From: Atopostipes suicloacalis DSM 15692
Lineage (GTDB): Bacteria > Bacillota > Bacilli > Lactobacillales > Carnobacteriaceae_A
Reading direction: 5' to 3'
NCBI RefSeq assembly: GCF_900129085.1
Contig: NZ_FQUF01000006.1
Location: 25,912 to 89,911 of the forward strand
DNA length: 64,000 bases
Under the pieces are notes generated by a model. The model had not been told where the DNA came from. It searched no databases and was given only the letters and a program-made list of their open reading frames with translations. This document shows positions 38,222 to 47,425 of the stretch, in pieces (the first letter of the stretch is position 1; every line of letters starts with the position of its first letter). Position numbers and translations under genes: made by a program.

Positions 38222-39259
38222 CTATACCAACTCCTTTTCTGCAGGTTTTACATTATTCCAACCAATTTTTTCTGTCGTTTTTGCTAATAAACTCGCTTCT
38301 CTTTGTTTATCTTCTAAATATTCTAAAATAGGAAGCATTGATTCTCGACATGAACGGACTAAGAATTTAAGTAAACCTTCTAAAAATTCTGACTCTTCTA
38401 TCCGCAAATCATTCGTTCTTTTATCATTCACTATAACTTCTGCATAACCCATTGAGCGCAATAGACGTTCAAAACTTAATTGATTGTTGGCCTGTAAAAG
38501 TTCTTCAATTGTGACTTCATCTAATTGACGAGAAGGAGGTAGAATATAATTTTTAATTTCTTCATTGCTCATTTCATAAATGAATTTCAAACGATAAATA
38601 GATTCAATATTAATAAGATCCGCAAAACTACCATAATATTTTTTAAACTGTTTCAATTCTTTCTCACTAAATATGTGACGTGCTCTTTTCCATACATGCA
38701 TCGCAATGAACTGGTCAAATTTTACATTTAAAACATTCGAGTCAATTGGAATTTCTTGAAAACTAGAACGATTCTCTTCAAAGAATTCTGCGTAAATCGT
38801 TCCATTTAAAGCATCAATCACTTCGTCTATCGTCGTTGCACTTTCAATTCGGTCTATATCAAAATGACGGCTTTTTTCTAAATAATCTGTAAAACCTTCA
38901 AAATAAATATTCGAATCTTTTTTTGCCAGAATGTTATTAATTACTTTTTTTATGAAATCTGTTTCATATTTGATGCCATACAATTTTAAAACTTTTCGTT
39001 GTTCTAGATTCGCAAAACGGTATAATTTCAAAAAAGTATAATAGACACCATTGTGGATAATAGGAATGATACTTCGAGGTGTGAGTTCTGTAATATCTGT
39101 ATCACGCGCAGCTCGATCATACCCTTCCGTCCGTTGTAAAACTTGGTAGATATCTTCTAAACTTTTAAGACTGTGATTATTTTGTATTTCTTCTTTTGAT
39201 AACAATTTACTTCGCATCGCTCTAACTTTAGTTAAAATTGCTGTATAATCATTCATCAT
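38222..39259 (-). CDS. ntpC: V/A-type ATPase subunit C (rotor socket)
   Basis: 345 residues, all alpha-helical, of the AC39/subunit d type. Family features are YTAILTKVRAMRSKLL at the start and a threefold helical repeat with IIPIIHNGVYYTFLK. It connects the central stalk to the membrane c-ring. The start overlaps the ntpF stop (ATGATGAATGA), so the genes are coupled. Here ntpC precedes ntpI, whereas in E. hirae it follows ntpE. Confidence 0.88.
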   Translation of the reverse strand: MMNDYTAILTKVRAMRSKLLSKEEIQNNHSLKSLEDIYQVLQRTEGYDRAARDTDITELTPRSIIPIIHNGVYYTFLKLYRFANLEQRKVLKLYGIKYETDFIKKVINNILAKKDSNIYFEGFTDYLEKSRHFDIDRIESATTIDEVIDALNGTIYAEFFEENRSSFQEIPIDSNVLNVKFDQFIAMHVWKRARHIFSEKELKQFKKYYGSFADLINIESIYRLKFIYEMSNEEIKNYILPPSRQLDEVTIEELLQANNQLSFERLLRSMGYAEVIVNDKRTNDLRIEESEFLEGLLKFLVRSCRESMLPILEYLEDKQREASLLAKTTEKIGWNNVKPAEKELV

Positions 39260-39578
39260 CTAATGCACCAAGTTCCTTTACTGCATCCAAAAATCGATCA
39301 ACAAAATGTTCTTGTTCATGATCAAAAACATCTCGAATTTTTTTCAAATTTATTTCGTAATTTTCTTCGATTACTTTAAGCTCTTGATTTTTTTCTTGCT
39401 CGTACTGTTCTTTCAGTTGAGCCGTTTCTTTAGAAAATTTATTTTCTGCTGCTTTTTGATAATCCGTACGAAAATTATCGTATTTATTTTTCAACTGAAT
39501 TTTCTTTTCATTCAATGTATCCAAAGATTTATCAGCTGTTAGTTCTATTCGATACAATCGATCAATTATTTCGTCCAT
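39249..39578 (-). CDS. ntpF: V/A-type ATPase peripheral-stalk subunit (NtpF/G-type)
   Basis: 109 residues, nearly all charged helix (repeats of Lys, Glu and Gln over about residues 20-95), typical of the small peripheral stalk partner of subunit E. It is the first gene of the nine-gene operon, as ntpF is in E. hirae. Low complexity makes the identity depend on context. AAAGGAG lies about 12 bases before the ATG, a rather long spacing. Confidence 0.72.
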   Translation of the reverse strand: MDEIIDRLYRIELTADKSLDTLNEKKIQLKNKYDNFRTDYQKAAENKFSKETAQLKEQYEQEKNQELKVIEENYEINLKKIRDVFDHEQEHFVDRFLDAVKELGALDDE

Positions 39579-39700
39579 TTAATAACTTATCTCCTTTCTA
39601 AATAGAAATCATTTAATTTCTTTGCACCTTTTAAAAAATTACATATATAAAACAAAGCTATAAAGCTGATTGCTATGCCATTTCCCCCAGCGCGGGATTA

Positions 39701-39729
39701 ATTATAAGACTAAAGTTTCAAAATTACAA
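39701..39729 (-). promoter_or_regulatory. Promoter of the ntp operon
   Basis: On the minus strand, TTGTAA, 17-bp spacer, TATAAT, about 120 bases before ntpF. A second possible promoter (TTTACC, 17 bp, TATAAT) lies immediately upstream with its -10 at about 39730-39735. Two start sites in tandem are therefore possible. Between these and the terminator at 39922 I see nothing further. Confidence 0.55.
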
Positions 39730-39921
39730 TTATAAACGTTAAAAACCCCTAGGTAAAGGCTTTCATTTCATAATTATTTTCATTTGGGAAAAGTTTGGTT
39801 GACACTCATAGTACGGCTAGCATTCTCTTATCACTCCGTTAAAAAATCACTCTTTCTAGAAACCTTTATTTTTATTCCAGAAAAGACAATATACAGGCTC
39901 TAATTTCAATTATTGTAAACT

Positions 39922-39960
39922 AAAAAAAATCCTTGAGCCAGTAATAGGCCTAAGGATTTG
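39922..39960 (-). terminator. Terminator of the HD-domain gene
   Basis: A stem AAATCCTTGAGCC/GGCCTAAGGATTT followed by eight T residues on the minus strand. Confidence 0.75.
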
Positions 39961-40025
39961 GTTTTAGTAAGTACTAAAAAACGATTATTTTCAGCGCAAC
40001 ATCGCTTTTTTTGGTTAATCTCTAA

Positions 40026-40547
40026 TTAGTTATATGAGACCTTGATTTGTAACCGAGCATAGAATTCTTTGAACCATTCACGTGTTGGGGTTGAAACTTC
40101 TGAAATGGCACAATATTTATCGACTAAAGTTACAATAAAACTCTCTTTAAATCTTGGAACGCCACCTTTAAGTGTACATAAAAACATATGTTTTAAGATG
40201 ATATCTTTTTCCACTTCGTTAATTTCTGTAATCTCTTGAGCATTTTTCAAGGCAATCTTAGGATGTGCAGAGTTATGTGAGCCTAAGCCCATCTCTAGTA
40301 TCTCATGTCTGCCTTCTAAGAAAAAGTCATGCAATAAACCAGCTCTAGCTGTTGAAATATAATCTAATCCACGTGATTTTGCTAATTTATAGCTTACATA
40401 AGAAACAAATAAGCTATGAGACAAACGTGTCGTGTAATGGTGATGCGTAATTTCTTCCAATTCTAATAATTTTTCATTGTTTAATAAGTCTTTGATAATG
40501 GTCATATATTCTGGGTCATTTTCCCAAATTTTACGGACGAACTCCAT
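40026..40547 (-). CDS. HD-domain protein
   Basis: 173 residues with HD-superfamily metal motifs: HHHYTTRLSHSLFVS (first His), then RAGLLHDFFL with the His-Asp pair and a later NSAHPKIAL segment. HD proteins are metal-dependent phosphohydrolases; the substrate is unknown. The start is the ATG behind AAGGAG, not the one 11 codons upstream. A TATAAT -10 lies about 90 bases upstream, and the leader contains a small hairpin (AAATGC/GCATTT). It is a single gene between terminators. Confidence 0.8.
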   Translation of the reverse strand: MEFVRKIWENDPEYMTIIKDLLNNEKLLELEEITHHHYTTRLSHSLFVSYVSYKLAKSRGLDYISTARAGLLHDFFLEGRHEILEMGLGSHNSAHPKIALKNAQEITEINEVEKDIILKHMFLCTLKGGVPRFKESFIVTLVDKYCAISEVSTPTREWFKEFYARLQIKVSYN

Positions 40548-40715
40548 CAACATTCTCCTTTTAAATGGTTGTGTCCTCATACAAAATGCTGTAAGGCATT
40601 TATTAATCTTATTAAGTTACTGAACCTATTATACACCTTGAATAATGAAATAAAAGGAATATTCTATATTTTTAGTGATTTCTTAATAAGTTCTTAAATA
40701 ATCCGTAAATAATGA

Positions 40716-41672
40716 TTAATAGCCTTCATCTAGTTTTACTAAATTTTCTGGAAGTTCCTCGCCTTGCACGTAAGCTTCAAAATTTTTCATAAAAATTGGA
40801 AAAATATATTTCGGATAACTTTCTACTCGTCCAGCAATATGTGGAGTCATCAAGACTTGTTCATAACCCCATAGAGGATGATTTTCGGGTAATGGTTCTT
40901 CCTCAAATACATCTAGACCTGCACAACGGACCTTTCCATGATCTAAAGCGTCCATTAAAGCGGAAGTGTCAACAGACTCGCCCCGTCCGACATTTATAAA
41001 AACTACGCCCTCTTTCATTTTTGAAAATAGGGTTTCATCATATAAATGAGTCGTTTCTTTAGTTAAAGGTAAAATATTTACAATAATATCCCCTTTATGG
41101 ATGATTTTTGCTAATTCTTTTTGCGTATACTGTTCATCCATGTTTTCAATTTTACGCCCACTACGATTTATTCCAATCGTATCCATATGGAAAGCTTTTG
41201 CGACCCTCCCTAACTGAACCCCTATCTTCCCAGCTCCGACAATTAGCATAGTTTTACCAGCTAGTTCGTAGGCCGTTTCCTCATTTTCCCATTGATCTTT
41301 CCAACGTTTTTTCTTTTGGTTTTCAGCAGATTGTACTATGGATCTCGTTAAACCTAACAAGAGGCCTATCGTTGATTCCGTTACTGGATTGGCATGGATT
41401 CCACTACCATTTGTAAGTAGAATATTCTTTTTAGCAAACAATTCTAAAGGTAAGTCGTTCACTCCAGCATAAGCAAACTGCACCCATTTTACCTTAGATT
41501 CATCGTTTTCAATAAGCGGAATTAATTCATCTGACCAGCCTATAATAATTTCAACGGAATCTTTACCTGTTTCTTCTATAGATTCCACAATATTATAGTC
41601 GGTTGCCTTCTCTTTTAATTCCTTCAATTGTTCGGAATATAATTCTTGGATAACTAAAATTGATTTTGTCAC
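40716..41672 (-). CDS. D-isomer-specific 2-hydroxyacid dehydrogenase
   Basis: 318 residues. The NAD-binding motif is VGAGKIGVQLGRVA (about residue 145); catalytic residues are Arg in INVGRGESVD, Glu in EEEPLPENHPLW, and His in TPHIAGRVE. The family reduces 2-oxoacids to D-2-hydroxyacids, or oxidises them, with NAD(P). The substrate (glyoxylate, 2-ketoisocaproate, phosphoglycerate or others) is not decidable from these motifs. It follows the RNA methyltransferase gene by 32 bases, so the two may share a transcript. Confidence 0.86.
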   Translation of the reverse strand: MTKSILVIQELYSEQLKELKEKATDYNIVESIEETGKDSVEIIIGWSDELIPLIENDESKVKWVQFAYAGVNDLPLELFAKKNILLTNGSGIHANPVTESTIGLLLGLTRSIVQSAENQKKKRWKDQWENEETAYELAGKTMLIVGAGKIGVQLGRVAKAFHMDTIGINRSGRKIENMDEQYTQKELAKIIHKGDIIVNILPLTKETTHLYDETLFSKMKEGVVFINVGRGESVDTSALMDALDHGKVRCAGLDVFEEEPLPENHPLWGYEQVLMTPHIAGRVESYPKYIFPIFMKNFEAYVQGEELPENLVKLDEGY

Positions 41673-41704
41673 TTCTATATTCTCTCCTCTTAAAATATAT
41701 TCTG

Positions 41705-42484
41705 TTATTGAATAAAGTGAAACATTAAGATACTCGCAGCGATCGCAACATTTAATGACTCAGCTTGACCAATCATCGGGATAAATATATTTTGATCAAT
41801 CATAGAAACTATTTCATTATTCATCCCCGAGCCTTCATTGCCTACAACCAAAGAAAATGGCGTATCGACATATACTTCTTTATAAGACACAGCCTCTTCA
41901 TTTAAAGCTGTCCCAAAAACAGGATACCCTTCTTCTTTAAATGCAGGAATGAAATCTTTCAATTCTCCTTCATAAATTTCTAAATGAAAGTGACTCCCTT
42001 GGGCACTGCGCAAGGTTTTAGCATTATATAAATCAACGGTTCCTTTTCCTAAAAAGACCCCTTGAAAACCTGCCGCATCCGCTGATCGAATCATCGTCCC
42101 TACATTCCCAGGATCTTGTACCGCATCTAATAATAAAATGGGCCCTTCAATCTCTTTTGGAAAATCATTTGTGGTAATCGCTAACTCAGCAAAAATTCCC
42201 TGATTCGTCTGTGTCTTACTAATTTCCTCGGCAACATTCAAACTAACAACAATAATCTGATCCGTATCTAGATTTAAATTTAGAAAATCTTCCCCCTCTA
42301 ACAAATCTTCCCGGACAATAATATTCGTCAGCGCATCTTTTTTATACTTAAGAGCTTCTTCTACTAAATGAAAGCCTTCAATAAGATAAGATTGTTGCTT
42401 CACACGTTCTTTCTTTAAGCTTAACTTCTTCCACTTCTTGACTTGTGGATTATTGACAGATGTAATCTGGAACAATTTCTTCAC
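41705..42484 (-). CDS. TrmH/SpoU family RNA methyltransferase
   Basis: 259 residues: an N-terminal substrate-binding domain (about 1-95) and the SPOUT knot with LLDAVQDPGNVGTMIRSADAAGF (motif 1), FSLVVGNEGSGM (motif 2) and IPMIGQAESLNVAIAASILMF (motif 3). It transfers a methyl group to ribose of rRNA or tRNA. It resembles the YsgA type, which in Bacillus sits near pheST. The exact RNA target is unknown. Confidence 0.88.
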   Translation of the reverse strand: MKKLFQITSVNNPQVKKWKKLSLKKERVKQQSYLIEGFHLVEEALKYKKDALTNIIVREDLLEGEDFLNLNLDTDQIIVVSLNVAEEISKTQTNQGIFAELAITTNDFPKEIEGPILLLDAVQDPGNVGTMIRSADAAGFQGVFLGKGTVDLYNAKTLRSAQGSHFHLEIYEGELKDFIPAFKEEGYPVFGTALNEEAVSYKEVYVDTPFSLVVGNEGSGMNNEIVSMIDQNIFIPMIGQAESLNVAIAASILMFHFIQ

Positions 42485-42621
42485 CTCATTTATTCATATA
42501 CTATCCAATCATACCGTTTTTTTCGGTCCTTTTCATTAAATACGAATAAAAAGCAGGATCAATATAAAATTTTTTTAAACGTTTCTTCCATTTTCTATCT
42601 ATATAAAAAAGAAGTAAAAAC

Positions 42622-42669
42622 TAAAAAAAACACATTAAGTCAAGTTTCCCTGTTTGACTCAATGTGTTT
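42622..42669 (-). terminator. Terminator of the M23 peptidase gene
   Basis: A 15-bp stem AACACATTAAGTCAA/TTGACTCAATGTGTT with one mismatch and a run of T on the minus strand. Confidence 0.8.
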
Positions 42670-42681
42670 AACAACATGTGA

Positions 42682-44043
42682 TTAAAAGTTCACATAATTT
42701 CTAGGATTTACTGGTGTTCCATTTTTATGAACTTCAAAATGTAAATGGACGCCTGTTGAAGAACCGGTAGTTCCCATTGTCCCAAGTTGTTGACCTTGTG
42801 AAACGGATTGACCTGCAGATACTCGCAAATCAGATTTCATATGAGCATATAAAGTGGTTATCCCATTTCCATGGTCTATTTTGACATAATTTCCATATGA
42901 ATTATGGTACCCTGCTACTGTCACAGTACCTGATTTAGCTGCAGATATTGCACCTCCACCACCAATGTCGGTTCCAGCATGTAATCGTTTATATCCTAGA
43001 ATTGGATGTGTTCTATAGCCAAATTCAGAAGTTACATAACCATTCGCTGGTCGAACCCAACCATTACTACTCGTAGCAGGAGTTGGAGTGGGAGTTGGAG
43101 CGGGCGTTGGAGCGGACGAAGAAGTAGTAGAGCTTTCTTTTGCAGAAGACGCAGTTTGAACTTTTTTAGACTGTTTTAGACGTTCTTTTTCTGCAGCTTT
43201 TCTTTGGGCTTCCGCTAATTTTTTTGCTTCTGCTTCTTCGCGAGCTTTTTGGGCAGCAATACGTTCTTTTTCAGCCGTCATCTCTTGGTCAATGGCATCT
43301 GTCTTGGAAGCCACTTGAGTTTGTTGAGATAACAATTGATCGCGCTCGACACTCGTTAAATTGTATTTTTCTGTAACGACTTGTATCTTATTATCTAGAT
43401 TTTTACGCTCTGCCAATAGTTGATTGCGACTAACTTCCATGTCTTCTTTTACACGGTTAGTTTCTTCTTTAGCTAAATCAACTTCTTCGCGTGCTTCTTC
43501 GACAGCTTTTCTGTCTTGAATTTGTTCTTCCATAATATTGTTATTATTTTTAACTAGTACATTAATAACTTCGATTCGACCTACTAAGTCAGATAGACTA
43601 TCTGCAGATAAAACAATATCTACAAGGTCTTGAGGAGATCCAGCAATTTGGACACCTCTTGCTTGTTCAGCAAGTAATTCATTTCGAGCTTCTATTTTTT
43701 CTTCTAACGCTTTGATTTCTTTATTTAATTGATTAATTTCTTCTTCTAAACGAGCAATTTCTTTTTCTTGTTTATCAATTTGTGCGATAATCTCTTCAAT
43801 GTTATTTTGAATTTCTGAGATATCATTATTTAATTGTTCACGTTCTGAATCTAATGATTGCATCTCATTTTCTGCATCATTAATATCCCCATTTAATTTA
43901 TTTTTTTCTTGTTGCAATTGTTCTTTTTGTTGTTCTAAATCATTTAATGTTTGGGAATTAGCACTTACAGAAGGTGCCATTGAATTTAAAGAAAGAAAAA
44001 GTGCTGTAGAAGAAAGCAATGAAAATACCTTTGATTTATTCAA
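42682..44043 (-). CDS. Secreted M23 metallopeptidase with coiled-coil domain
   Basis: 453 residues from a TTG start nine bases after GGAG. The layout is: signal peptide (NKSKVFSLLSSTALFLSL, cleavage near SVSA); a long coiled coil, about 28-270; a Ser/Pro/Thr linker with PTP repeats; and a C-terminal M23/LytM domain. Zinc motifs are HAGTDIGG and HLHFEVH, with YAHM between, so the site is complete. It should cleave peptidoglycan cross-bridges or stem peptides at division sites. The N-terminal architecture matches the NlpC/P60 protein at 9006 and PcsB/EnvC-type proteins, which are switched on by FtsEX. A perfect WalR box lies upstream. Confidence 0.9.
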   Translation of the reverse strand: MNKSKVFSLLSSTALFLSLNSMAPSVSANSQTLNDLEQQKEQLQQEKNKLNGDINDAENEMQSLDSEREQLNNDISEIQNNIEEIIAQIDKQEKEIARLEEEINQLNKEIKALEEKIEARNELLAEQARGVQIAGSPQDLVDIVLSADSLSDLVGRIEVINVLVKNNNNIMEEQIQDRKAVEEAREEVDLAKEETNRVKEDMEVSRNQLLAERKNLDNKIQVVTEKYNLTSVERDQLLSQQTQVASKTDAIDQEMTAEKERIAAQKAREEAEAKKLAEAQRKAAEKERLKQSKKVQTASSAKESSTTSSSAPTPAPTPTPTPATSSNGWVRPANGYVTSEFGYRTHPILGYKRLHAGTDIGGGGAISAAKSGTVTVAGYHNSYGNYVKIDHGNGITTLYAHMKSDLRVSAGQSVSQGQQLGTMGTTGSSTGVHLHFEVHKNGTPVNPRNYVNF

Positions 44044-44166
44044 ACTTCATTTCTCCTCTATGTGGTAATCGTTTTGAAATGACAACGAATGTGAAACTCG
44101 GGTCAAATCAAAAGCTACAAGTATATTAACAGTGAAAGGAGTAGTTGCCAAGGTGTTTGGGTACTT

Positions 44167-44183
44167 TGTTATTTAACTGTAAC
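44167..44183 (+). promoter_or_regulatory. Candidate WalR box upstream of the M23 gene
   Basis: TGTTAT-TTAAC-TGTAAC, a perfect match to TGTWAH-N5-TGTWAH, on the strand opposite to the gene and about 125-140 bases upstream of its start. The promoter has a -10 TATACT at 44120-44125 with no good -35 at 17 bp. The remainder of the 44044-44447 gap holds the fbp terminator and AT-rich sequence with no other feature that I can support. Confidence 0.5.
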
Positions 44184-44395
44184 TTTGAACTTTTTTATGA
44201 ATATCCTTCTTTTTATCTTCTGTTTATAAAAATGTGATTGAATTAACTTTCTTCTCATTTTTTGCCCCGTATAATCTCTTTTAAATGCAGGAATGTTTTT
44301 TTAAAATACCATTTTTGTAAAATACTGTAATTTTTCATACTGAAAAGTATATCATTAGCAGTCTATAGAAATTGCATAACATAATTTGCAAAAGA

Positions 44396-44442
44396 AAAAT
44401 CCCCAATCCTAGATTCACTAGGAATCTTTTTTGGAGATTTTT
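44396..44442 (-). terminator. Terminator of fbp
   Basis: A two-part stem (ATTCCTAG/CTAGGATT inside AATCTCC/GGGGATT) ending in TTTTTC on the minus strand, a few bases after the fbp stop. Confidence 0.7.
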
Positions 44443-44447
44443 TACAA

Positions 44448-46439
44448 TTACTCTACATTTGGGTTTCTATTAGAAACTTTCTCTGCAATTTTGCCCGAAC
44501 GATAAGCACGCAAAAGTTCCTTTAAATCTGCAACTTGTTCTTCTAATAGCTGCCCCACATCTGTTTCACGGACTGTCATTCGTTCTAACTCTCGATCAAC
44601 TACACGGCGCGTTGAAATAATATCTAATTCTTTTTCAATGGCATCTTCGATATTTGTGAAGGGTTGATGTGTAACTAGCTGCATCCCAAACGAATTATAG
44701 AGTAATGTATAACCTGCCAAACCCGTTGTTGGTTGATAAGCTTTAGAAAATCCACCATCAATCACTAATAACTTTCCTTCTGCCTTAATTGGTTCTTCAC
44801 CGCTTCTTTCTTTTACCGGTGTGTGTCCATTAATTATACGTCCTTTGCTAGAGTCGACACCAAACTCTTCTAGTATGTTTTCTACAATTTCCTTTTCTTC
44901 TCTTAATGTAAAATAAGGATTTTTTGGTTCCTCATGCGTTATTTTGTCATCGATGTAATAACGCTCAAAAGTGGTCATTTTTGTTTTTCCAAATAATGAA
45001 GAGCCTACTCCTTGCCACATATACCACATATAATCTAATACTGGGTTTTTCGCTTCGTCTTCTTGCCGATTTAAGTAGGCTTGTCTAAGAATTTCTTCAA
45101 ATTTATCTAAAAGTTCTTTCCCTTTATATTTCTTTCCATTCACATCGACTAACATAAAACTACCATCCTCATTCAAAGGAATACAACCATGTATCAAAAG
45201 ATTATCATTATAAATATTATACATATTCCCTTTGCTATATAAAAATGAAATATGTTTCTGTAAAGGCTGACTGTTTAAAAAATCAGCTTGCAAACGATTA
45301 ATCATCCACTCCTCATCTTCTGATAATTTGTAAGGATTCTCTGGATCAATTGTTGGAAAATATGTATTTTTTAATGGATAAGTTTTATTGTCAATCGTAA
45401 TTGTATTCTCTTCATAATTTATTTTATGTAAGAGCAAACGGTCATTTGCCTTAAATTCAGGATTTCTACTAATCACTTCATATTCTAATTTAAACTGAAG
45501 AATGGCGATCGCTTGTTGAATACTTGCGAGTTGCTTATCTTCTTCTGGGAAGTGAATAGCTACATCATCTAATTTTGGTTGAAAAGATTGAGAACCATTT
45601 TCTGGGTAAACCCTCTCCGCAAAGGAAGCTAAGGCTCGAAGTGAAATCCCATAACTGTCTTCAATCACTTCTAAATTGTCGTATCGAGCACAAATTCGCA
45701 ATACATTTGCGATGGCAACTTTAGAACCACTCGCTGCCCCCATCCATAACACATCATGATTTCCCCACTGGATATCTAAAGATTTTTTCTCCATGAGTAA
45801 ATTCAGTATTTTATCCGGAGCAGGACCTCGATCATAAATATCGCCCAATACATGAAGGTGATCGACAATTAAATCTTGAATCAATTCTGAAAGGCTGATA
45901 ATTAAAAGATCAGCAGCTTCTAAGTTAATCACATTTTGAATAATATTATGATAATAGGGTTCTTTATTTGAAAGAATTGAATCTTTAAATAATAATTCTT
46001 CCATGATATAGGATAGATCGGGATCCATGGCCTTTCGAACTTTTGATCGTGTATATTTAGAAACAACAAATTGCCCCAATTCAACTAATGCTAAAATTGT
46101 ATCGTGATAAAATTCTTCTCTCTCTTCTTGAGAAGACAAAGTTTTAATAATGCTTGCAACCTTTCTTTCCGGATAATAAATAATTGTCGCCAATTGATTG
46201 ATTTGCTCAGAATCCAAGCGTCCAGAAAATACTTCATTAATCTTTTCTTTGACATTTCCAGAACCATTGTGTAGCACATGAGACACTGCTTCATATTCTC
46301 CATGTAAGTCGCTAATAAAATGCTCTGTTGCTTTGGGAAGTTCCATAATCGCCTCTAAATTTATAATTTCTGTCGTTACGGCTGAAATATTAGGAAATTG
46401 CTCAGAAAGTAATCCTAAATATTTTAGTTCTTTTTTCAT
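44448..46439 (-). CDS. fbp: Fructose-1,6-bisphosphatase class 3
   Basis: 663 residues, the Firmicutes-specific class 3 type. Metallophosphatase motifs are FISDLHGEYEA near residue 41, GDIYDRGPAPD, WGNHDVLWMGA, NGHTPVKERSG and LVIDGGFSKAYQ. It makes fructose 6-phosphate for gluconeogenesis in the cytoplasm. A palindromic cre-like site lies between its -10 region and the start codon, which fits CcpA repression in glucose. Confidence 0.95.
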   Translation of the reverse strand: MKKELKYLGLLSEQFPNISAVTTEIINLEAIMELPKATEHFISDLHGEYEAVSHVLHNGSGNVKEKINEVFSGRLDSEQINQLATIIYYPERKVASIIKTLSSQEEREEFYHDTILALVELGQFVVSKYTRSKVRKAMDPDLSYIMEELLFKDSILSNKEPYYHNIIQNVINLEAADLLIISLSELIQDLIVDHLHVLGDIYDRGPAPDKILNLLMEKKSLDIQWGNHDVLWMGAASGSKVAIANVLRICARYDNLEVIEDSYGISLRALASFAERVYPENGSQSFQPKLDDVAIHFPEEDKQLASIQQAIAILQFKLEYEVISRNPEFKANDRLLLHKINYEENTITIDNKTYPLKNTYFPTIDPENPYKLSEDEEWMINRLQADFLNSQPLQKHISFLYSKGNMYNIYNDNLLIHGCIPLNEDGSFMLVDVNGKKYKGKELLDKFEEILRQAYLNRQEDEAKNPVLDYMWYMWQGVGSSLFGKTKMTTFERYYIDDKITHEEPKNPYFTLREEKEIVENILEEFGVDSSKGRIINGHTPVKERSGEEPIKAEGKLLVIDGGFSKAYQPTTGLAGYTLLYNSFGMQLVTHQPFTNIEDAIEKELDIISTRRVVDRELERMTVRETDVGQLLEEQVADLKELLRAYRSGKIAEKVSNRNPNVE

Positions 46440-46465
46440 TTACCACTTCTCCCCTTTTCAAAATT

Positions 46466-46479
46466 TGAAATCGATTTCT
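46466..46479 (+). promoter_or_regulatory. Candidate cre site in the fbp promoter
   Basis: TGAAATCGATTTCT, 13 of 14 to TGNAANCGNTNNCA, containing the perfect palindrome GAAATCGATTTC. It lies just downstream of the TATTAT/TTATAA -10 of fbp, a position typical of CcpA repression. Confidence 0.5.
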
Positions 46480-46547
46480 AGTTTATAATAGCATATTGTT
46501 TATTATTATGTATAATAAACATTAAACAAGAGCCGAGAGGTGAAAAA

Positions 46548-47312
46548 GTGAAAAACAAACCTACATTTAGAAACATTGAGAATTACAGTGAAATCACTGA
46601 GGAAAATGATTTTTTTATCCAATTTACAAATGAAGAAATTCCGGATCGTTACGATGCCAATTATGTCTTACTTAAATTCTCTCCTTCTCTACCAGAATTT
46701 AAATTGATTGAAAAAATGCATATAGAATATCAAGAAGCTATCCAGCAAAAACATTTAAAGTTTAACTGGCCCGAGAATACAGGTCTTCATCCAGAACTTT
46801 TAAATTATTTCAATCAAGAAAATTATAAAATAGGTATGCAAAATTTGTATTGGGTAGTTCCAGAGTTATTTAATGTTAAAAATATAAATAAAACTCTTTG
46901 CATCCAAAAAGTAACAGATCAAAATTTGGATGATTTTTTAAATATTAATTTAGAAGAAGATATTTTGCACGGTAGAGATTTTTTTGAACATAAAAAAAAA
47001 ATGTATGCTTATCAATATCAACTAGAAAACACTACTTTTATTCTAGCCTATCTAAAGGATGAACCGGTAGGGTCTCTCATTCTGATTGACTCTAAAGATT
47101 ATTTAGAAGTAGACAATGTGTTAACTAAAGAGGAGTTCAGAAAAAATAAAATCGCTACAACAATGTTAAATTATGTGGTAAGCGAACTTTTAACCCCCGA
47201 ACAATCCGTTATTTTAGTAGCAGATGCTGAAGACACACCCAAAGAAATGTATGGAAAGATGGGATTCCAAACAAATGCCTATCAAATTACGGCTCAGAAA
47301 TTAATTTCATAA
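46548..47312 (+). CDS. GNAT family acetyltransferase
   Basis: 254 residues from a GTG start behind GAGAGGTG. The C-terminal half has the GNAT core: TFILAYLKDEPVGSLILI, then YLEVDNVLTKEEFRKNKIATTMLNY as the acetyl-CoA loop, and MYGKMGFQTNAYQ at the end. The N-terminal half looks like a degenerate second GNAT domain. The substrate is unknown. It is divergent from fbp and shares its AT-rich promoter region. Confidence 0.75.
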   Translation: MKNKPTFRNIENYSEITEENDFFIQFTNEEIPDRYDANYVLLKFSPSLPEFKLIEKMHIEYQEAIQQKHLKFNWPENTGLHPELLNYFNQENYKIGMQNLYWVVPELFNVKNINKTLCIQKVTDQNLDDFLNINLEEDILHGRDFFEHKKKMYAYQYQLENTTFILAYLKDEPVGSLILIDSKDYLEVDNVLTKEEFRKNKIATTMLNYVVSELLTPEQSVILVADAEDTPKEMYGKMGFQTNAYQITAQKLIS

Positions 47313-47425
47313 ATAATATTATTAAAAGTGATCATTTTTTTATTATTAAATTTGTGCTATATTTATTGGTAATATTTATTAACGACTTTAATTTGTTTTA
47401 AAATCGTAAGGAAGAGGTTGGTAAC

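Noticed and set aside
39780..39860. Five-codon frame (ATG CTA GCC GTA CTA TGA) behind ACGGAG upstream of the ntp promoters
   Set aside because: It lies upstream of the best promoter and is too short to distinguish from chance.
44080..44095. Another 12-of-14 cre-like sequence in the leader of the M23 gene
   Set aside because: No physiological reason and matches of this quality occur by chance in AT-rich DNA; only positions overlapping promoters of carbon genes were kept.
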